Source of the DNA: Thermoplasmata archaeon
GTDB lineage: Archaea > Thermoplasmatota > Thermoplasmata > Thermoplasmatales > GCA-001856825
Assembly: GCA_021792355.1 (NCBI GenBank)
Contig: JAJYUV010000003.1
Span: 1 to 64,000, forward strand
Length of the DNA: 64,000 nucleotides
Direction of reading: 5' to 3'
The notes under the pieces are model-generated. The model had not been told where the DNA came from. It did no database searches and saw only the letters and a program-made list of their open reading frames with translations. Both the position numbers and the translations under genes were made by a program. Positions 25,251 to 35,046 of this stretch are shown piece after piece; position 1 is the first letter of the stretch; every line of letters starts with the position of its first letter.

Positions 25251-26738
25251 ATGAAGAGTTATGGACTATTTATCGACAATGAATGGGTAAAGTCAAACAA
25301 AGAGGAAGAACAAAACGTAATCAATCCAGCAAACGGGCAAACGGTAGCAAAAATACAGAGAGGAGGACAGGAGGACGCGAGAGCTGCTATTGATGCTGCA
25401 AGATCAGCCTTTGATTCAGGAGGGTGGCCGAAGCTACCTCCAGCCTTCAGGGCCGAATACATAATGAAACTTGCGAGAGTGCTCGAAGAGAACATGGTGA
25501 AGTATGGAGAAATCGAACTCCAGAATACTGGCAAGCCCGTCAAGCAAGTCGTAGATTACGACATAGCTTATACCATAGACAATCTGAAGTTCTTTGCAGG
25601 CGCTACGAGACTGATAGAAGGAGTTGCCACAAAGGAATACGTTCCCGACGGTACTAGTATGCTGCGGAGAGAACCCGTTGGAGTGGTCGCTGCCATAACT
25701 CCGTGGAATTATCCGCTGATGATGGTGGGATGGAGAGCGATCCCCGCACTAGCCGCTGGAAACACGGTCATCGTCAAACCGGCGAGTTATACTCCACTTA
25801 CCGCACTTGAGCTGGCAGAAGCAATAAAGAAGGTAGGGATACCCAAAGGGGTCTTCAACGTCGTCACAGGATCAGGGTCTGCAGTCGGGGAAGAACTAGC
25901 AAAAAGTGATAAAGTGGATATGGTCGCTTTCACTGGATCCAATGAGGTAGGGAAGAGGATATCAAGCTTGGCTTCCAACTCCGTCAAGAGACTTTCTTTG
26001 GAACTCGGAGGCAAGGCACCTTTCATAGTGTTTGAAGATGCTGACCTGGACGCAGCGACAGAGGGGGCGATAGTGGGCGGGCTCATAAACAATGGCCAGG
26101 ACTGCGGTGCAGCGACCAGAATATACATCCAGGAAGGAGTTTTTGAAAAATTCAAGAAGCTGATGATTGAAAAGTTGAGCAAGATAAGGGTTGGGGATCC
26201 AACGAATCCGAAAACGGATTTGGGACCGCTGATTTCAAAGGAACAACAAACAAAAGTAAAGGACTATATAGAGATTGGGAAGAAGGAAGCGGAAATTCTC
26301 TATGAGGGAGGCACGAAGGGATTGGAATCAGGCTTCTTCCTTAGACCTGCGTTGTTCTCTACCGACAACAACAAGGCTCGCATCGTTCAGGAGGAGATAT
26401 TCGGACCTGTGCCAGTGCTCCTGAGATTCAAAACCTACGAGGAAGTCATAGAGAAAGCGAACGACGTTCTGTACGGTCTCGCCTCCTCCGTATGGACTAA
26501 GGACGTGAGACTTGCAATGATGGCTGCAAGGGATCTGAGATTCGGAACCGTGTGGGTCAATGATCACGCTCCGATTCCTTCAGAAATGCCGTGGTCACCG
26601 ATGAAGAAGTCAGGATACGGTGCTTCGACTTCGAAGTATTCTCTTGAAGAATTCACAACGGTAAAGCATGTATATGTAGACCTCACTGGACAGGCTCGGA
26701 AGAGCTGGTACTACCAGATATACGGAGATCAATCCTAA
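25251..26738 (+). CDS. aldehyde dehydrogenase (NAD(P)+), aminobutyraldehyde/betaine-aldehyde-like
   Basis: The 495-residue enzyme has ITPWNYPL (about 153-160), the cofactor loop FTGSNEVGK, the general base in LELGGKAP, and the catalytic cysteine in NNGQDCGAA. The C-terminal SEMPWSPMKKSGYG and YSLEEFT resemble gamma-aminobutyraldehyde and betaine-aldehyde dehydrogenases. It oxidises an aldehyde to an acid, perhaps from amine or lysine breakdown. ATG 25251 matches the family N-terminus (YGLFIDNEWV). The gene ends 4 bp inside a convergent Lrp-type regulator. Confidence 0.88.
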   Translation: MKSYGLFIDNEWVKSNKEEEQNVINPANGQTVAKIQRGGQEDARAAIDAARSAFDSGGWPKLPPAFRAEYIMKLARVLEENMVKYGEIELQNTGKPVKQVVDYDIAYTIDNLKFFAGATRLIEGVATKEYVPDGTSMLRREPVGVVAAITPWNYPLMMVGWRAIPALAAGNTVIVKPASYTPLTALELAEAIKKVGIPKGVFNVVTGSGSAVGEELAKSDKVDMVAFTGSNEVGKRISSLASNSVKRLSLELGGKAPFIVFEDADLDAATEGAIVGGLINNGQDCGAATRIYIQEGVFEKFKKLMIEKLSKIRVGDPTNPKTDLGPLISKEQQTKVKDYIEIGKKEAEILYEGGTKGLESGFFLRPALFSTDNNKARIVQEEIFGPVPVLLRFKTYEEVIEKANDVLYGLASSVWTKDVRLAMMAARDLRFGTVWVNDHAPIPSEMPWSPMKKSGYGASTSKYSLEEFTTVKHVYVDLTGQARKSWYYQIYGDQS

Positions 26739-27211
26739 GGAGACGACCAAAAATCAACTGTAGAGAAGTCCATTTCTCTGTACGACTGGAGCACCGTTCT
26801 GGTGTCGGATCTCTCTATCTCAGGGATGGATGAGATCCTGTCCAGTATTTTTGAATATTCTTCCTTGTCCTTCGAGACCGTAAACAAGAGGAAATCTATG
26901 TCTCCTAGGAGGAAGTAAACGCACGTGATCCCCGGAATTTCCATCAATTTACTTGCTATCTTATCCTTGTAGTGAGTCCCATATCTCCCCCTCACAAATG
27001 TCATTGTGTAAAAATTGAATCCAAGTTTTGAGAAGTCTAGGGTGGCTGAAATCTTCTTAATGTAACCTTTCTTCTTCAGTCCCTCTATTCGCTTACTGAC
27101 TGCAGAAGGGGAGTAAAGACCAACTCTCTTTCCAATCTCCTTTAAAGAAAGCGTTGCATCCTGTTCAAGCAATCTTAGAATTCTTCTGTCGAAGTTGTCC
27201 ACGATCAACAA
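26735..27211 (-). CDS. Lrp/AsnC-family transcriptional regulator
   Basis: The 158-residue protein has an N-terminal winged helix-turn-helix (DRRILRLLEQDATLSLKEIGKRVG, then SPSAVSKRIEGLKKKGYIKK) and a C-terminal RAM/ligand domain (about 75-150). Members sense amino acids and form octamers or dimers. It converges on the aldehyde dehydrogenase gene with a 4-bp overlap and may regulate nearby amino-acid genes, though the target is inferred. Confidence 0.9.
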   Translation of the reverse strand: MLIVDNFDRRILRLLEQDATLSLKEIGKRVGLYSPSAVSKRIEGLKKKGYIKKISATLDFSKLGFNFYTMTFVRGRYGTHYKDKIASKLMEIPGITCVYFLLGDIDFLLFTVSKDKEEYSKILDRISSIPEIERSDTRTVLQSYREMDFSTVDFWSSP

Positions 27212-27653
27212 TCATTGGAACGATAAAATAATTAGTATAAATTAGGTGCAATAAGGAAATTTAATTTGCTTTGCTGCAAGAATACAAAAAAATTGATTCA
27301 AGGTTATATTCATATTGGAAAAAATGAAAATGCCTTTTTGATCCCTTACAATTTGGATGAGTTTCTGCTGTCGGGAATTTGCTGATCTTTCATGCAAAAA
27401 GGAAAAGAGAGGAGAGACAAGCAGCCGCAAAACAAATCTAAAGTATAAATTCAAACAAGTCATAGGCCGATTTGGAGGATTGCTGGAGTTCTGTGAAATT
27501 TCAGCATGGGAAGAAATGGAGCTAAATGGAAAGAATTTTCATCAAATCGACCTAAGGAATGAAAATGACAGCATTACCAATATCAGTAAAACAGGAGCTG
27601 AGGATCAAGTCAAACAAGTAACAGTACTCAGAATGAGAACTGGGGGTGAATGA
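27212..27653. other. intergenic stretch upstream of the CoA-transferase gene
   Basis: The left part is an AT-rich leader of the Lrp-type gene. A 98-codon plus frame (27357-27653) ends directly at the CoA-transferase start, but it has no TATA box at the usual distance and no known motif, so it is not called. A strong GGGGGTGA ribosome site lies at 27642-27649, 4 nt before ATG 27654, hinting that this gene is translated from a leadered or polycistronic mRNA. Confidence 0.4.
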
Positions 27654-28778
27654 ATGAAAGGAAAACTGCCACTTGAAGGAATCAGGATCTTGGATGCATC
27701 GAGGGTTTTAGCGGGACCGTTCTGTACGATGCTTCTTTCGGACCTCGGAGCAGAGGTGACAAAGGTAGAAGACCCGGAAAAGGGGGATGAAACGAGGAAT
27801 TATCAACCGATGATAGGAGACGAAAGTTCATATTTTCTGTCTATAAACAGGAACAAGGACGTTGTTTTCCTCAATCTCAAAGACGAGGCGGATAGAAAGA
27901 CGCTCTATTCTCTGGCAAAGAAGTCCGACGTATTCATTCACAACTTCCTTCCTGGTGTCGAAGAGAAGCTTGGAGTGGGATATGACGCCATAAGTTCCAA
28001 GAATGGTAGAATCGTATACGTGACTATCTCTGGATACGGCAGAACCGGTAGACGTTCAAATCTTCCGGGGTATGACATTTTAATGCAGGGAGAATCCGGC
28101 CTAATGAGCGTGACCGGCCTAGATGAGGAAAATTTGGCTAGGATCGGCAATTCGACCGTAGACATATATGCGGGTTATCTGTGTGCAACAGCCATTCTCG
28201 CGTACCTATATTCACGTTCCTTACGCAAACAGAAGAGTGTAAAGTTGGATATTCCATTAATCGGAAGCGTGCTCTATTCGATGCCATTCCTCTTCGGGTA
28301 CTTTGCTGCTACTGGCAAGGATCCTAAACCTCTGGGCACTGCTCACCCTGGGATAGTCCCTTACCAGCCTTTTAAGACGAAAGATGGGACGATAATGATA
28401 GCAGTAGCAAACAACAATCACTGGCAAAAATTCTGCAACACAATCGGGCGGGTAGATCTTCTGGAGGATAAAAGATTCTCAACAAACGAGCTGAGGGTCA
28501 GAAACAGGGAACAACTGATTCCTATTCTTAAGAATGTTATTGTGCAGAAAAGCACGGGGCAATGGCTCAAATTGTTCAGAAAGACTTCTGTTCCTGCTGC
28601 TCCAATCAACAGAGTTTCGGATGTTATGAAGGATGGGGAGCTTGCCAGATTCATAGACAAGAAGAGTGTGAGAGGGAAGAAGATGCTCTTTCCGAAACTA
28701 CCCGTAACGGTGAATGAAGAAATGATATATTCATACCGGAGAGATCCCCCTGAATTTAGAAAGTTGGATCGGTCTTGA
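27654..28778 (+). CDS. CoA-transferase family III (CaiB/BaiF)
   Basis: The 374-residue protein has the family III N-terminal pattern (GIRILDASRVLAGPFCTMLLSDLGAEVTKVE), the NRNK segment, GYGRTG, and the catalytic aspartate in TVDIYAGYLCA (about 163-173), which forms the acyl-aspartyl intermediate. It moves CoA between carboxylic acids, as in formyl-CoA or carnitine/succinyl-CoA transferases. At 374 residues it is somewhat shorter than the usual 390-430. A GGGGGTGA site precedes it. No acyl-CoA partner genes are adjacent. Confidence 0.88.
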   Translation: MKGKLPLEGIRILDASRVLAGPFCTMLLSDLGAEVTKVEDPEKGDETRNYQPMIGDESSYFLSINRNKDVVFLNLKDEADRKTLYSLAKKSDVFIHNFLPGVEEKLGVGYDAISSKNGRIVYVTISGYGRTGRRSNLPGYDILMQGESGLMSVTGLDEENLARIGNSTVDIYAGYLCATAILAYLYSRSLRKQKSVKLDIPLIGSVLYSMPFLFGYFAATGKDPKPLGTAHPGIVPYQPFKTKDGTIMIAVANNNHWQKFCNTIGRVDLLEDKRFSTNELRVRNREQLIPILKNVIVQKSTGQWLKLFRKTSVPAAPINRVSDVMKDGELARFIDKKSVRGKKMLFPKLPVTVNEEMIYSYRRDPPEFRKLDRS

Positions 28779-28971
28779 TAAGAGCCAAGTGAAGTAAAGT
28801 TAGTGGTTCCATTTAATCAATTTATTTAATGGTGATGACGAATCCAGCAACTATCGTACCCAACGAATAAATTACCGAATAAATCGCAAGAAGGCAAAAT
28901 TTTTAGAATACAAAACTCGAGAGTGTCTGATATCTAAAGGTTTATTAACACTTATTCTGTTATACGATTAA

Positions 28972-29943
28972 ATGTTCGGAAAAAGTGGTAAGAAAGAGCC
29001 AACTTTGAAGATATTTTTTGCCTCAGACTTTCACGGTTCCACCGTCGTTTTCAAGAAGTTTCTGAATGCTGCAAAGATGTACGAAGCTAATAACCTGGTT
29101 TTCGGAGGAGATATTACGGGAAAGGCAATAATTCCGATAGTCGGAAACGGAGCCCCTCCGTACGAAACTTCTTACTTCGGTCAGCAGAGAACCCTTAACA
29201 CGGACGCTGAGGTTTCGAGTTTTATAAAGATACAAAGTGATACAGGGTACTATCCCAAAATCATGACCAAAGACGAGTATGAGGAAATCTCCAATGACCA
29301 AAAAAAGAAAATGGATGTGTTCCACGAACTCATGATTGAGAGAGTCAAGGAATGGGTGAAAATTGCAGACGAAAGGTTGAAGCCTGTGGGAATTAAATTA
29401 TACATGGAGGCTGGAAACGACGATGTAAGGGGCCTCGAGGAATATTTTAACTCAGATGTCTCCCAAGATATAGGCGAAAAGATTGTCGACATGGATGGGT
29501 ATAAAATCGCAGGAATCTCCGAGGCGAATATGACGCCTTGGAATGCCCCCAGAGACGTTGAAGAGGACGAGCTGTGGAAAATAATTAGCAAGCAGCTCTC
29601 ACAGGTGGATGCGGGCGATAAGCTGATCCTTGCATACCATCCTCCTCCGATTGATACGAATCTAGACCTAGCACCGAAGATAGAAAAGGACTTGAAATAT
29701 ACCAACGTTGGTGGTCAGCAAATAATGGTTCACGTCGGTAGCACCTCAGTGAGGAGAGCCATAGAAGAAAGGTCTCCGATTGTCACACTGCATGGTCACA
29801 TTCACGAATCCAGAGGGATAGACAAGATCGGTAAGACGGTTTGCATCAACCCTGGGAGCGAGTATACTGAAGGAGTCCTTCACGGCGGGCTGGTAATTCT
29901 GAGGGATCGCGAGGTCATGAACCAGATACTGGTGACTGGATAG
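28972..29943 (+). CDS. calcineurin-like metallophosphoesterase
   Basis: The 323-residue enzyme carries the metallophosphoesterase blocks FASDFHGS, FGGDITG, a GNDD motif (in MEAGNDDVRG), a histidine motif in AYHPPP, and LHGHIHES. These coordinate a dinuclear metal centre. An insertion between the second and third blocks (about residues 60-140) is larger than in small family members. It has a TATA-like GGTTTATTAACA at 28939-28950 and forms an apparent operon with a nucleotidyltransferase gene 8 nt downstream. The substrate is unknown. Confidence 0.88.
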   Translation: MFGKSGKKEPTLKIFFASDFHGSTVVFKKFLNAAKMYEANNLVFGGDITGKAIIPIVGNGAPPYETSYFGQQRTLNTDAEVSSFIKIQSDTGYYPKIMTKDEYEEISNDQKKKMDVFHELMIERVKEWVKIADERLKPVGIKLYMEAGNDDVRGLEEYFNSDVSQDIGEKIVDMDGYKIAGISEANMTPWNAPRDVEEDELWKIISKQLSQVDAGDKLILAYHPPPIDTNLDLAPKIEKDLKYTNVGGQQIMVHVGSTSVRRAIEERSPIVTLHGHIHESRGIDKIGKTVCINPGSEYTEGVLHGGLVILRDREVMNQILVTG

Positions 29944-29951
29944 GTGGTTTA

Positions 29952-30719
29952 ATGTTCTCTCAGAATTTGGAAGTTCAAAAGTGTGATGATTGTCAGTGCA
30001 TAATGACTAAGGCCAAGGAGTTAGGCGCCCACGTCCAGCTAATCGGAGGCTGGGCTATTTTCTATAGGACTTCTCAAGATCACGTTCAGACCAACTACAA
30101 CTTCCTTCAAAGGAAGTACGCCGACATAGACATCGTCGGCCGGGCAAAGGAGAAGAAAAAAATTTATCAGGCACTGCAGAGTTGCGGTTACCAGCCTGAT
30201 GATTTGTTCAATGGACTCTATGGTGACACAAGACTGCTGTTCAGGAAAGCTGGTGAACAGCTGGATGTCTTCCTCGACAAATTTGAGATGTGCCATTCAC
30301 TGGACTTATCGCAGTCGTTGAATTACCCCGAAGAAACAATAGGCCTTGGTGAGCTTTTGTTCACAAAACTCCAGATTTTTGAAATAAACGAGAAAGACAT
30401 GAAGGACCTTATCAGATTACTGCTTTATGCGGATATTGATGATAAAGGTCAAAGAGGATATTCAGCCAGAGACTTTCTGGTCAAGTCGTGCGCAGAAGAT
30501 TGGGGTCCGTACAAGACTCTGACAAATAATCTGACAAAGGTTGGGGCATTCGCAGAGGGTCTTCCACTGTCCGCAGAAGACGGTAAACTCGTCCAGGAAA
30601 GGATAAGGGGGCTGGTAGACGACATTGAACGCTCTGACAAATCACTAAAATGGAAAATGAGATCGCGAATAGGAGAGAAAGTAAGGTGGTACGAGTTACC
30701 TGAAGAAAAAAAGAGATAG
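29952..30719 (+). CDS. predicted nucleotidyltransferase-fold protein
   Basis: The 255-residue protein has an N-terminal GGWAIFYR then YADIDIVG arrangement, which matches the GG/GS...D-x-D core of polymerase-beta-like nucleotidyltransferases (AbiEii/MNT-like group). A C-terminal helical region follows. An N-terminal CxxC (C13 and C16) might bind metal. It lies 8 nt after a metallophosphoesterase gene, which suggests that the two act together on nucleotide-modified molecules or form a two-gene regulatory unit. That is inference. No close known function is recognised. Confidence 0.6.
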   Translation: MFSQNLEVQKCDDCQCIMTKAKELGAHVQLIGGWAIFYRTSQDHVQTNYNFLQRKYADIDIVGRAKEKKKIYQALQSCGYQPDDLFNGLYGDTRLLFRKAGEQLDVFLDKFEMCHSLDLSQSLNYPEETIGLGELLFTKLQIFEINEKDMKDLIRLLLYADIDDKGQRGYSARDFLVKSCAEDWGPYKTLTNNLTKVGAFAEGLPLSAEDGKLVQERIRGLVDDIERSDKSLKWKMRSRIGEKVRWYELPEEKKR

Positions 30720-30722
30720 AGG

Positions 30723-32105
30723 TTATAGTGCCTCCTCTATCTGAAGATCAGACACCACATGTTTTAAATTTTCAGAAACGCCTTTGAATGCTTCAATGTG
30801 ATTGTTGATATCCTCTCTTGAATGCATTACTGATACGGTCCACTGTTCGTCGGGTCCGGGAGCCGCTGGGATGATTCCCTTGTCCAGCATCATATAATAG
30901 TAGCGGTACCACTGATTGACATTCGTTGTAAGGAAATCTCTCCAGTTCTCAATCTTCTTGGTGGTGAAGTAGACTGATCCACTTACGCTCCAGTCCTGTA
31001 CTCCGAGTGGAATCTTGTCGTCTTCTATAATATCCCTATATGCCTTTGATAGTTTATTGCTTAGTGTTTCTGCATTTCTCAGATTTGCTTCGGTGAGTAT
31101 GGTTTCCATTGAAACTATTCCTGCATCTATAGAAAGCGGATTTGAGTTGAAGGTACCAGCGTGAGGGGTCTTTCCCGGTCCTATCGTCTGCATTACCTCC
31201 ATCTTGCCTGTGACAGCAGATATGGGTATTCCACCGCCTATTGCTTTCCCAAGGGTTATCAGGTCAGGCTTAATCTTGAAATACTCCGCAGCTCCTCCAA
31301 AATGCTTTGACCCTGTTTTTACCTCGTCAAAAATCAGCACAGAGTTATTTTCTTCCGTCAGTTTCCTGAGTTCTTCTAGGAATCCCTTCTTGGGAAGAAC
31401 TAGTCCCATATTCATTGGTACAGGTTCCAGGATTGCACCTGCAATCTTATCGTGGTACATCCTAAATGCCTCTCTGAGGGTTTCAGTATCATTGAATGGC
31501 AGGACGATTGTGTCCTCGAGAGCAAGAGTTGGAACTCCAGTGCCAGATGGAACCGCATTCGGAAATTTGGGATTTCCCGCCTTTCCTCTGGATGGTTTAG
31601 TACTAACGAGAAGCAGGTCGTGGGAGCCGTGGTAACACCCTTCGAACTTTATTATCTTCTCCCTACCTGTAAATGCCCTGGCAAATCTTGTCGCAGCCGT
31701 AGTTGCTTCTCCACCAGTCGTCGAAAATCGTACGAAATCTGTCTTGAATCTGCTTGTCACAAGTTTGGCTAGTTTGTGTGAGTCCGCGTATTCAAAACCT
31801 AGTATGGTCCCGCTTTCCAATCGACTCCTGAGTTTCTTTAGAAGTGCAGGATTCGAATGACCTGTCGTCAATACGCCAAACGCCATGTTGAAGTCCGTGT
31901 ACAGATTTCCATCGACATCCTCGATCTTGGAGCCACTTGCCTTCTTGAAATACATCGGATAAGGGTCTAAAGCTCGATAATTCGAGTGCACTCCGTACGG
32001 AGTATATTTTAAGCTCTCCTTCCAAACATCCTTTGATTTGGATGTGTTCTTCGTTGTTGGGAAATAGAATCCTTTTTCATCCACTATAACAACCCCTTCA
32101 GTCAA
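30723..32105 (-). CDS. glutamate-1-semialdehyde aminomutase-like class III aminotransferase
   Basis: The 460-residue PLP enzyme shows STTGGEATTAATRFARAFTGR, GCYHGSHD, VLIFDEVKTG, and the Schiff-base lysine in LGKAIGGGIPISA, followed by HAGTFNSNPLS, all close to HemL. The long C-terminus (from about 380) differs from classical HemL, and no other tetrapyrrole genes are near, so it may be an amino-acid aminotransferase or aminomutase instead. It is adjacent to an agmatinase-family gene on the same strand and an amino-acid permease, which suggests amine metabolism. Confidence 0.75.
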   Translation of the reverse strand: MTEGVVIVDEKGFYFPTTKNTSKSKDVWKESLKYTPYGVHSNYRALDPYPMYFKKASGSKIEDVDGNLYTDFNMAFGVLTTGHSNPALLKKLRSRLESGTILGFEYADSHKLAKLVTSRFKTDFVRFSTTGGEATTAATRFARAFTGREKIIKFEGCYHGSHDLLLVSTKPSRGKAGNPKFPNAVPSGTGVPTLALEDTIVLPFNDTETLREAFRMYHDKIAGAILEPVPMNMGLVLPKKGFLEELRKLTEENNSVLIFDEVKTGSKHFGGAAEYFKIKPDLITLGKAIGGGIPISAVTGKMEVMQTIGPGKTPHAGTFNSNPLSIDAGIVSMETILTEANLRNAETLSNKLSKAYRDIIEDDKIPLGVQDWSVSGSVYFTTKKIENWRDFLTTNVNQWYRYYYMMLDKGIIPAAPGPDEQWTVSVMHSREDINNHIEAFKGVSENLKHVVSDLQIEEAL

Positions 32106-32216
32106 TTATATCCCCAATGGATTTGTTTTTTACGCTTTTGACTAAATGCGAATTAATTTCTCTCTTTCCTTTCTAACGAGGAAAATTTATCTTAACAACA
32201 GTCTCCAGAGACTGTG

Positions 32217-33110
32217 TTAATTTCCGATTCCAGTACTTCGACCTTTTTTATATTTAGAAATGGCCATCGACGAGATAATTTCCTGGATCAATCGAGCAGC
32301 CAGTACTGCTGTGTTCCCGTTGTCGTATGGAGGACTCAGTTCAACGATATCAGCACCTATCATTCTATCGCCAAGCAAGTTAATGATTTCTTTTATCTGG
32401 AATGGATCTAATCCGAAAGGTTCAGGTGTCGCTACTCCTGGTGCATATGCTGGATCCATCACATCAAGATCAAGGGAAAGGTAGATTTTCTTGGATTTTA
32501 ATTTCTTGGAAAACCTGTCGACCACAGTCTTGGTTCCATATCTCCTGACTTCTTCAGTGGTGTAGAAGTTGTATTTCGAAAAGAGCGGATCTTGGTACTC
32601 CTCTCTTGATATTGCCCTTAACCCAATCGCCCCAACTCTTTCTATACCAAGTACATCAATAACTCGTCTTGCCACGGATCCGTGGCTGAACCTTTCACCC
32701 AGAAGTGAGTCTCTGAAGTCTGGGTGTGCATCCATGAAAAGAACTGAGACATTCTCGTCATTTATGGCTTCACCGACTCCTATCGAAACTGAATGCTCCC
32801 CGCCTAACATGATTGGATATTTCCCGTCATTAACAAGTTCCTTGAAATTCTTCGAAACCTCTTCTCTTATTTTCTTTGGACTCACAGTAGACTCCAGGTC
32901 ACCCTTATCGAAAAGACCCATCTCCTTAATGTTGAATTTCCTTTCAAACACGAATCTTTCCAGGGTGGACGATGCTTCTCTAATTCTGTTTGGTGCGAAC
33001 CTCTGCCCTGACCTAAAAGAAGTAGTCGAATCAAAGGGAGCTCCGTATATAACAAACTGTGACGACCCATAATCGTTTGAAGAACCCGCAAATTTAAGGA
33101 TACCAGACAC
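32217..33110 (-). CDS. agmatinase / ureohydrolase-family enzyme
   Basis: The 297-residue protein has the three manganese motifs of the arginase-agmatinase superfamily: LGGEHSV, MDAHPDFRD, and SLDLDVMDPAYAPG-TPEP. Agmatinases cleave agmatine to putrescine and urea, and relatives act on guanidinobutyrate, arginine or formiminoglutamate. The AHPDFRD variant (agmatinase AHxDxxD) is typical of archaeal members. It starts 167 bp from the divergent permease ATG. A substrate linked to the neighbouring permease and aminotransferases is plausible but unproven. Confidence 0.85.
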   Translation of the reverse strand: MSGILKFAGSSNDYGSSQFVIYGAPFDSTTSFRSGQRFAPNRIREASSTLERFVFERKFNIKEMGLFDKGDLESTVSPKKIREEVSKNFKELVNDGKYPIMLGGEHSVSIGVGEAINDENVSVLFMDAHPDFRDSLLGERFSHGSVARRVIDVLGIERVGAIGLRAISREEYQDPLFSKYNFYTTEEVRRYGTKTVVDRFSKKLKSKKIYLSLDLDVMDPAYAPGVATPEPFGLDPFQIKEIINLLGDRMIGADIVELSPPYDNGNTAVLAARLIQEIISSMAISKYKKGRSTGIGN

Positions 33111-33245
33111 AAGTTCCCATGACCAGTTTCCATATAGAAGTTGAGATGTTTCTTTTCATGTCCGGTAACTGGAAAAAATATTCTCTTAATTCAACGATAA
33201 GTAAATTTATTTTCCATACTTTAAGATTAGAGGCATCCAAAGTAA

Positions 33246-33258
33246 TTTTAATTTATTA
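33246..33258 (+). promoter_or_regulatory. TATA-like box of the APC permease gene
   Basis: TTTTAATTTATTA is centred 26 nt before ATG 33278 and argues against the upstream ATG at 33119, which would add 53 residues. Confidence 0.5.
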
Positions 33259-33277
33259 TCAGGATTTGTATAAGCTT

Positions 33278-34861
33278 ATGGCTCAATCGCAAGGGGTTAA
33301 AGTTTTTGTAAGGGACGCGACGGGCTTGGTAAGAAACGTTGGTGGAGGAGGCTCCTTTTTTGCAACATTTGCACTAGTTACAGGAGGAGTGCCAATTTTT
33401 CTAATCTCCCTGCTCTTTCTGTCCCCTGGAGCGAACATATATTTGGCGCTTGCCGTCATGTTCATTCCTAGCGCTGCTCTTGGGGCGGTATATACCATTT
33501 TTGGCATATCGATGCCAAGGTCCGGGGGAGACTATGTTTTCGTGAGTAGAGGCTTGAACTCTGTTTTGGGTTTCCTAAATTCTTTTGGTCTGTTCTTTGC
33601 TTATGTGTTCAGCTTGGGAATATATTCCTATTTTGGGGCTCAGTACCTCGGATACGCAGTATACACCTATGGATTCATGAACTCTAACATCGCTCTCCAA
33701 AACATAGCTGCATCTATGCTTACTAAAGACGCATCCGTAATTTCCGCAGTAATCATAATAGTCATTTTTCTCCTCGTGCTCGCATTTGTCCCGACCAGAA
33801 AGGCATTTTCACTCATCTTCATCACAGGAATAATAGAGGTAATTACAACAATTGCTCTGTTTGCAATAACGGCCACAATTTCTCAGGGAACATTCGCAAC
33901 AGCCTTTGACAAGTTCGCAGGCACCGGAGCATATTCTGGCGTTATATCGTCGGCAGTTTCCAATGGACTGTCTTACCAGCCTGGCCTAGCTACGACCTTA
34001 CTGGCTCTCCCGATTTCTTGGTATGCCTTCACTTGGTATACTCTCCCTGCAAACTGGTCTGGTGAAATGAAACAGGTCAAGAAGTCACTGCCAATCGCAA
34101 TCCTCTATGCTCTTGTTGTAATACTTATATTTTATCTTGCATTCTATTTCACAACCTTCCACGCATTCGGTCAACAATTCATGACTGCCTGGTCATACAA
34201 CTATGCAAATGGATACAGCCTTCCATTTTCCTTCATTGGAACGTACACCCCGTTCTTCATCTCGTTGGTCTATGCAAGTCCGATAATTCCTGTTCTAGGC
34301 ATCCTGGTATTCTGGCTCCCTGACGTTGTCTTCTTTATACCTACCATGATCGGAGCATCAAGGTACCTCTTCGGGTGGTCATTCGACAGAGCAGTTCCGT
34401 CGATCTTCAGCAAAGTATCGACAAGGACTAAGGCACCGGTAATCTCAATAGTGACGGTGGGAGTCATCGGAATAATTGGATTACTAGCCTATGCGTACAT
34501 TCCTGCAGCTGCCATAGTAGATATAATCCCGATATTCGACTTTGGTTTCATCATACCAGCCATTACTGCGATCCTGATACCATTTGTCAAGAAGGATCTT
34601 TACAATAACTCTTTCGTGATTAAGAAAAAGATAGTAGGGGTTCCCCTTATTACATGGCTCGGGGTTATCGCACTCGCTGGCATCATATACGGTATCATAG
34701 GGCTCTGGAATTCATATCTCATGCCAATAAATTCTACGACTGGGATTACGATAGGGAGCGTCTACATAGTTGCTGCGATAATATTCGTCGTAATGTACTT
34801 TGTAAACAAGAGGATGGGAATAAACATAACCTCGGCCTACAAAGAGATTCCACCCGAGTGA
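33278..34861 (+). CDS. APC-superfamily amino acid/polyamine permease
   Basis: The product has 527 residues from ATG 33278, with about 12-14 transmembrane helices. The first helix region has the glycine-rich GGGSFFATFALVTGG and the next SMPRSGGDYVFVSRGL, an APC hallmark of substrate-binding loops. It sits divergently from the agmatinase-family gene and upstream of an aspartate aminotransferase-type gene, so import of an amino acid or amine is likely. The start was set by the TATA box. A poly-T stretch follows the stop (34865-34893). Confidence 0.88.
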   Translation: MAQSQGVKVFVRDATGLVRNVGGGGSFFATFALVTGGVPIFLISLLFLSPGANIYLALAVMFIPSAALGAVYTIFGISMPRSGGDYVFVSRGLNSVLGFLNSFGLFFAYVFSLGIYSYFGAQYLGYAVYTYGFMNSNIALQNIAASMLTKDASVISAVIIIVIFLLVLAFVPTRKAFSLIFITGIIEVITTIALFAITATISQGTFATAFDKFAGTGAYSGVISSAVSNGLSYQPGLATTLLALPISWYAFTWYTLPANWSGEMKQVKKSLPIAILYALVVILIFYLAFYFTTFHAFGQQFMTAWSYNYANGYSLPFSFIGTYTPFFISLVYASPIIPVLGILVFWLPDVVFFIPTMIGASRYLFGWSFDRAVPSIFSKVSTRTKAPVISIVTVGVIGIIGLLAYAYIPAAAIVDIIPIFDFGFIIPAITAILIPFVKKDLYNNSFVIKKKIVGVPLITWLGVIALAGIIYGIIGLWNSYLMPINSTTGITIGSVYIVAAIIFVVMYFVNKRMGINITSAYKEIPPE

Positions 34862-34864
34862 TGT

Positions 34865-34893
34865 TTCCTCTTCTTATTTTTATTTATTTTTTC
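34865..34893 (+). terminator. T-rich transcription terminator after the permease gene
   Basis: Several runs of T (TTATTTTTATTTATTTTTT-like) follow the stop codon directly. Archaeal polymerase terminates at oligo-T tracts without a hairpin. Confidence 0.5.
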
Positions 34894-35046
34894 TGAATAC
34901 TGTGCTTAAACTGCTCCAGAAGTAATAATGGCTAATGCCTTTGCAAAATGTATTCCTGCGAGTACTCCCTATTATCGATCTGTCTCTAGATAGATACTCC
35001 AACGAACTTAATCACAATTAAATATCGAAATTGACTACAAGAGAAA

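Noticed and set aside
27357..27653. 98-codon frame ending directly at the CoA-transferase start
   Set aside because: It has no promoter at leaderless distance and no recognisable domain. The good ribosome site before 27654 could hint at a preceding gene, but this alone is not enough.
33119..33277. N-terminal extension of the APC permease from ATG 33119
   Set aside because: The extension is not permease-like, and the TATA box sits exactly for ATG 33278.
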